A DNA stretch of 16,804 nucleotides from Acetobacteraceae bacterium (GTDB lineage: Bacteria; Pseudomonadota; Alphaproteobacteria; Acetobacterales; Acetobacteraceae). A program made the position numbers and the translations under genes. The notes under the pieces are model-generated. The model was not told the origin of the DNA. It saw nothing but the letters and a program-made list of their open reading frames with translations, and did no database searches. The stretch covers positions 1 to 16,804 of the forward strand of contig CANFIE010000037.1 in the NCBI GenBank assembly GCA_947446625.1. The letters run 5' to 3'. Each line of letters begins with the position of its first letter. The stretch's first letter is position 1. This document shows, piece after piece, positions 13,810 to 16,804 of this stretch.

Positions 13810-14343
13810 ATGGTGATGCGGTTGCACATTGCAGGGGTACTGGGCGCCTTGGCGCTGTTGGCTGGGTGTGGAGCCGACACGACCCGCTACCCCATTGCCT
13901 GCCCCAGGCCGGCCATTCTGGCCGAGGGCGCCGACCTGACCCGCTACCGCGAGGGCGCCGTGCCCGACGTGACCAGCGTGGAAACTGATGCCCGGCTGGC
14001 GCGGGTGCAGGGCGGCTGCGGTCGTGGCCGCAACGCCATCGAATTGCGCCTGGCGGTTGGCATCGTGACCGACCGTGGCCCGGCCAGCCGCGCCCGCACG
14101 GTGGACCTGCCCTGGTTCGTCGCGGTGGTGGACAACCGCACCCAGCGCATGCTGTCCAAGCAGAACTACGTGGAGCGGGTGGGCTTCAACCCCAATGAAA
14201 CCCGCACCACCATCCTGAGCCAGGAGGTGGATGTGACGCTGCCGGTCGGCAATGGCATCCGGGCGCAGGACTATACCATCTACGTCAGCTTCCAGCTCTC
14301 GGACGAGCAATTGGCCATCAATCGCCGTCGCGGCCTGCGCTGA
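13810..14343 (+). CDS. Predicted lipoprotein of unknown function
   Basis: This is a 177-residue protein with a lipoprotein signal peptide: a short basic start, a hydrophobic stretch, and the lipobox L-L-A-G-C20. The ATG at 13816 (MRLHIAG), nine bases after AGGGGG (13801-13806), is an equally good or better start than 13810. The mature part contains two further cysteines (C32 in the IACPRP segment and one in the GGCGRG segment) that could form a disulfide. It then has alternating beta-like strands (IELRLAVGIVTDR, VDLPWFVAVVDN, DYTIYVSFQLS), suggesting a small beta-sandwich domain in the periplasm. I do not recognise a named family. The gene stands just upstream of the glycine riboswitch and is followed by a strong hairpin, so it is probably its own unit. 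Confidence 0.8.
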   Translation: MVMRLHIAGVLGALALLAGCGADTTRYPIACPRPAILAEGADLTRYREGAVPDVTSVETDARLARVQGGCGRGRNAIELRLAVGIVTDRGPASRARTVDLPWFVAVVDNRTQRMLSKQNYVERVGFNPNETRTTILSQEVDVTLPVGNGIRAQDYTIYVSFQLSDEQLAINRRRGLR

Positions 14344-14349
14344 GGTTGC

Positions 14350-14369
14350 GCCCGGCGGCGTGGCCGGGC
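14350..14369 (+). terminator. Hairpin after the lipoprotein gene
   Basis: GCCCGGC (14350-14356) pairs perfectly with GCCGGGC (14363-14369) around a six-base loop, seven bases past the stop codon. It is followed by TAAA and has no T-run. It may be a weak terminator separating the lipoprotein gene from the glycine riboswitch leader. Confidence 0.45.
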
Positions 14370-14397
14370 TAAACCGAATCATATCCTGCTGATCCCG

Positions 14398-14592
14398 TGC
14401 GGGAGAGAGGGGTGGGGCCTGCCAAGGCCGTCCATCCTCGCCGAAGGCGCAACCGGCCCCCGGAAACGCTCAGGCAAAAGGGCCGCATGGGGAAGGGGCC
14501 TCTGGAAAGCCCGGCAATTGTTGCGCCGGCACCGACGGAGTAACGCCGCCCGCCTGCCGGGGGCCGAATCTCTCAGGTATTTCCGACAGAGG
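14398..14592 (+). ncRNA. Tandem glycine riboswitch upstream of gcvT
   Basis: Two glycine aptamers lie in series in the gcvT leader. Aptamer 1 spans about 14398-14487: P1 is TGCGG with CCGCA, then GGGAGAG, the core CGCCGAAGGCGCAA and the signature CTCAGGCAAAAGGG. Aptamer 2 spans about 14499-14592: P1 is CCTCT with AGAGG, then CTGGAAAG, CACCGACGGAGTAA, and AATCTCTCAGGTATTTCCGACAGAGG. A linker of about 11 bases joins them. In characterised systems glycine binding turns on the downstream glycine cleavage genes. No terminator with a T-run lies between aptamer 2 and gcvT. A small CCGC/GCGG hairpin (14611-14624) just ahead of the GGGGGA ribosome site hints at control of translation. Confidence 0.95.
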
Positions 14593-14635
14593 GGGGCCAC
14601 GAACGTCAACCGCCGCAAACGCGGCTGGGGGAACC

Positions 14636-15745
14636 GTGGCCGACTCCGCCTTACCGCTTCTGGAAACGCCCTTGGGCGCGCTGCACCGTGAACTCGGGGG
14701 GCGCATGGTGCCCTTCGCCGGCTATGCCATGCCGGTGCAATATCCGCTGGGCATCCTGGGGGAGCACCTGCACTGCCGCGCCAGCGCCGGGCTGTTCGAT
14801 GTCTCCCACATGGGCCAGGCGGAATTGGTCGGCGAAAACGCCGCCGCCGCGCTGGAAGCGCTGACCCCGGCCGATGTGCTGGGACTGAAGCCGATGCGCC
14901 AGCGCTACGCCCTGTTGACCATCGAATCCGGCGGCATCTTTGATGATTTCATGGTGGCCAATTTCGGCAACCGCCTGTTCCTGGTGGTGAATGCCAGCCG
15001 CAAGGCGGAGGATTTCGCCCGCATCGAGGCCGCGCTACCTGCCGGCGTTAAGCTGAACCGTCTGCCGGACCGCGCCCTGCTGGCGCTGCAAGGCCCCGGC
15101 GCGGCAGCGGCCATCGCCCCGCTGGCCCCCGCCCTGGCGACCATGAAGTTCATGGACGTGGCCGAAATCGCCATTGCCGGCGTGCCATGCTTCGTTTCCC
15201 GCAGCGGCTATACCGGCGAGGATGGCTACGAGATCAGCGTGCCGGCCGAGCAGGCGGAAGCCTTCGCCAAGACCCTGCTTTCCCTGCCCGGCGTGGCCCC
15301 GGTTGGCCTCGGCGCCCGGGATTCGCTGCGGCTGGAGGCCGGACTCTGCCTCTACGGCAATGATATCGACGAAACCACCAGCCCGGTGGAAGCCGCCCTG
15401 GTCTGGAGCATCGGCAAGCGCCGCCGCATGGAATGGAATTTCCCCGGCGCCGAGCGGGTGCGGGAAGAACTGGCCAATGGCGCCAGGCGCCTGCGCGTCG
15501 GCATTCGCCCCGAAGGCCGCCAGCCCGCCCGCGGCCACACCGCCGTGCATGCCCCGGGCGGCGCCCAGGTGGGTGAAATCACCTCGGGCGGCTTCGGCCC
15601 CTCGCTGAACGCCCCCATGGCCATGGGCTACCTGGCCCCTGAATTCGCCACCGACAACACCTCGCTGGAACTCATGGTGCGGGGCAAGCCATTGGCTGCC
15701 CGGGTTGCCGCCATGCCCTTCATTCCCAACCGCTACGCGCGCTGA
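14636..15745 (+). CDS. gcvT: Aminomethyltransferase (glycine cleavage T-protein)
   Basis: This is a 369-residue T-protein. It releases ammonia from the aminomethyl group carried on the lipoyl arm of GcvH and passes the methylene to tetrahydrofolate. Translation starts at a GTG (14636) after GGGGGA (about 14627-14632). Family blocks are MVPFAGYAMPVQY, LFDVSHMGQ (D55-H58), GGIFDDFMVAN with the catalytic aspartate at D103 or D104, LALQGPGA, SRSGYTGEDGYEIS, LGARDSLRLEAGLCLYGNDID, TSPVEAALVWSIGKRR, and a C-terminal beta-barrel with GEITSGGFGPSL and a GYL element. It is the first gene of gcvT-gcvH-gcvP under the glycine riboswitch. GcvH follows after 16 bases. The length is normal. Confidence 0.97.
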   Translation: MADSALPLLETPLGALHRELGGRMVPFAGYAMPVQYPLGILGEHLHCRASAGLFDVSHMGQAELVGENAAAALEALTPADVLGLKPMRQRYALLTIESGGIFDDFMVANFGNRLFLVVNASRKAEDFARIEAALPAGVKLNRLPDRALLALQGPGAAAAIAPLAPALATMKFMDVAEIAIAGVPCFVSRSGYTGEDGYEISVPAEQAEAFAKTLLSLPGVAPVGLGARDSLRLEAGLCLYGNDIDETTSPVEAALVWSIGKRRRMEWNFPGAERVREELANGARRLRVGIRPEGRQPARGHTAVHAPGGAQVGEITSGGFGPSLNAPMAMGYLAPEFATDNTSLELMVRGKPLAARVAAMPFIPNRYAR

Positions 15746-15761
15746 ACACAGGACAACGACA

Positions 15762-16139
15762 ATGGCCGAGCTGAAATTCTCCAAGGACCATGAATGGGTG
15801 CGGCTGGAGGGTGATGTCGCCACCATCGGCATTACCGACCATGCCCAGCAGGCGCTGGGCGACGTGGTCTTCGTGGAACTGCCGGAACTGGGCCGCCAGG
15901 TGGCCGCCGGTGAAGCCTGCGCCGTGGTGGAAAGCGTGAAGGCCGCCAGCGATGTCTATGCGCCGCTGACCGGCCGCGTGGTGGAGGTGAACGCCGCCCT
16001 GGGTGACAACCCCGGCACCATCAACTCCGACCCCTCGGGCGAGGGCTGGTTCTTCAAGCTGGAAGTTGCCGATCTGGCCGAGCTTGGCGCGCTGATGGAC
16101 GAGGACGCCTATGCCCGCTTCGTGGATGAGCACGCATGA
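15762..16139 (+). CDS. gcvH: Glycine cleavage system H protein
   Basis: This is the 125-residue lipoyl-carrier protein that shuttles the aminomethyl group between the P, T and L proteins. The start is the ATG at 15762 (MAELKFSKDHEW), after AGGAC. Signature segments are FSKDHEWVRLEGDVATIGITDHAQQALGDVVFVELPELG and the lipoylation site VVESVKAASDVYAP, with K60 as the lipoylated lysine. The C-terminal part, NPGTINSDPSGEGWFFKLE, is also typical. The length fits the family. Its stop overlaps the gcvP start by four bases (ATGA), which suggests translational coupling. Confidence 0.97.
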   Translation: MAELKFSKDHEWVRLEGDVATIGITDHAQQALGDVVFVELPELGRQVAAGEACAVVESVKAASDVYAPLTGRVVEVNAALGDNPGTINSDPSGEGWFFKLEVADLAELGALMDEDAYARFVDEHA

Positions 16140-16804
16140 GCGCGCTTGACCGGCTGACGGCGCTGGAGGAGCGGGACGAGTTCGCCCGCCGGCATATCGG
16201 CCCCAGCCAGGCCGAGATTGCCGAAATGCTGACCGTGGTGGGCGCCGAGAGCCTGGAGGCGCTGGCCGACCGCACCGTGCCCGCCGCCATTCGCGGCATG
16301 GCGCTGGAGGCCCTGCCGCCCCCAGCGGCCGAGGCCGAGGCCCTGGCCGAACTGGCCGGGCTGGCCGCGCGCAACCGCGCCGACATCAAATCCCTGATCG
16401 GGCTGGGCTACCACGGCACCCACACGCCGCCGGTTATTCTGCGCAACGTGCTGGAAAACCCCGGTTGGTACACCGCCTATACGCCCTACCAGGCCGAGAT
16501 TGCCCAGGGCCGCCTGGAAGCGCTGGTGAACTTCCAGACCCTGGTGGTGGAACTCACCGGCATGGCCGTGGCCAATGCCAGCCTGCTGGACGAAGCCACC
16601 GCCGCCGCCGAGGCCGTGACCCTGGCGCACAGCGCCCACAAGGGCAAAAGCGACACATTGCTGGTCGCCGCCGACCTGCACCCGCAGACGCTCGCCGTGG
16701 TGCGCGTGCGCGCCGAGCCGGTGGGCATCACCGTGGTGGTCGCCGCGCCGGCCGAGCTTGCTGCCCAGGCCGCCGCGCTGAAGCCGTTCGCCGTGCTTTG
16801 GAAC
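16136..16804 (+). CDS. gcvP: Glycine dehydrogenase (decarboxylating), N-terminal part
   Basis: This is the first 223 codons of the P-protein, the pyridoxal-phosphate enzyme that decarboxylates glycine and loads the aminomethyl group onto GcvH. The frame is still open at the window end. The N-terminus ALEERDEFARRHIGPSQAEIAEML is of the long, single-chain GcvP type (about 950 residues), not the split GcvPA type. Further matches are GLGYHGTHTPPVILRNVLENPGWYTAYTPYQAEIAQGRLEAL, VNFQTLVVELTGM and ASLLDEATAAAEA. The start ATG overlaps the gcvH stop in an ATGA. The pyridoxal lysine and the second half of the enzyme lie beyond the window. Confidence 0.97.
   Translation, partial: MSALDRLTALEERDEFARRHIGPSQAEIAEMLTVVGAESLEALADRTVPAAIRGMALEALPPPAAEAEALAELAGLAARNRADIKSLIGLGYHGTHTPPVILRNVLENPGWYTAYTPYQAEIAQGRLEALVNFQTLVVELTGMAVANASLLDEATAAAEAVTLAHSAHKGKSDTLLVAADLHPQTLAVVRVRAEPVGITVVVAAPAELAAQAAALKPFAVLWN

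Overview
The window is a GC-rich chromosomal segment with very high GC at third codon positions. It most likely comes from an alphaproteobacterium, possibly Rhodospirillales or Acetobacteraceae-like. Supporting signs are the ispH-thrB-rnhA order, the ThrB of the aminoglycoside-phosphotransferase fold, the TIGR01459-type HAD protein, and a tandem glycine riboswitch ahead of gcvT-gcvH-gcvP. I see no phage, insertion sequence, tRNA, rRNA or CRISPR array. Most genes are core metabolism. The less ordinary parts are an O-acylation-type envelope cluster and a family of structured intergenic repeats.

Layout. (1) 2-2571, plus strand: the 3' end of pyrD, an HAD-type protein that probably starts at a GTG just after pyrD, and a Bcr/CflA-type MFS efflux protein. 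(2) 2568-6727: an envelope module. A secreted DUF459-type SGNH hydrolase (minus) is divergent from a plus-strand unit of an SGNH lipoprotein, an MBOAT acyltransferase and a small single-span membrane protein that overlaps the MBOAT gene by one base. This resembles in parts the PatA/PatB/Ape1 peptidoglycan O-acetylation systems and the AlgI/AlgJ/AlgX systems. The real substrate cannot be read from sequence. (3) 6729-6838: two tandem copies of a 49-bp palindromic repeat between convergent genes. A diverged third copy lies at 12547-12596, and every base change in its stems is compensated. (4) 6844-8148: a YqgE/AlgH-family gene (minus) divergent from a Prx5-type peroxiredoxin gene with a clear terminator. 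(5) 8153-10939, minus: an FAD-dependent amine oxidase followed by an MFS transporter, probably co-transcribed. (6) 11109-13610, minus: ispH, thrB and rnhA, with two hairpins in the ispH-thrB gap. (7) 13810-14343: a small lipoprotein of unknown function. (8) 14398-16804, plus: a tandem glycine riboswitch and the glycine cleavage genes gcvT, gcvH and gcvP; gcvP runs off the end.

How the parts work together. In region 2 the MBOAT protein would pass acyl groups across the inner membrane. The SGNH lipoprotein and the secreted SGNH protein would transfer or remove them in the periplasm, and the small membrane protein would be an accessory or anchor. In region 8 glycine bound by the riboswitch should control expression of the enzymes that degrade glycine into one-carbon units.
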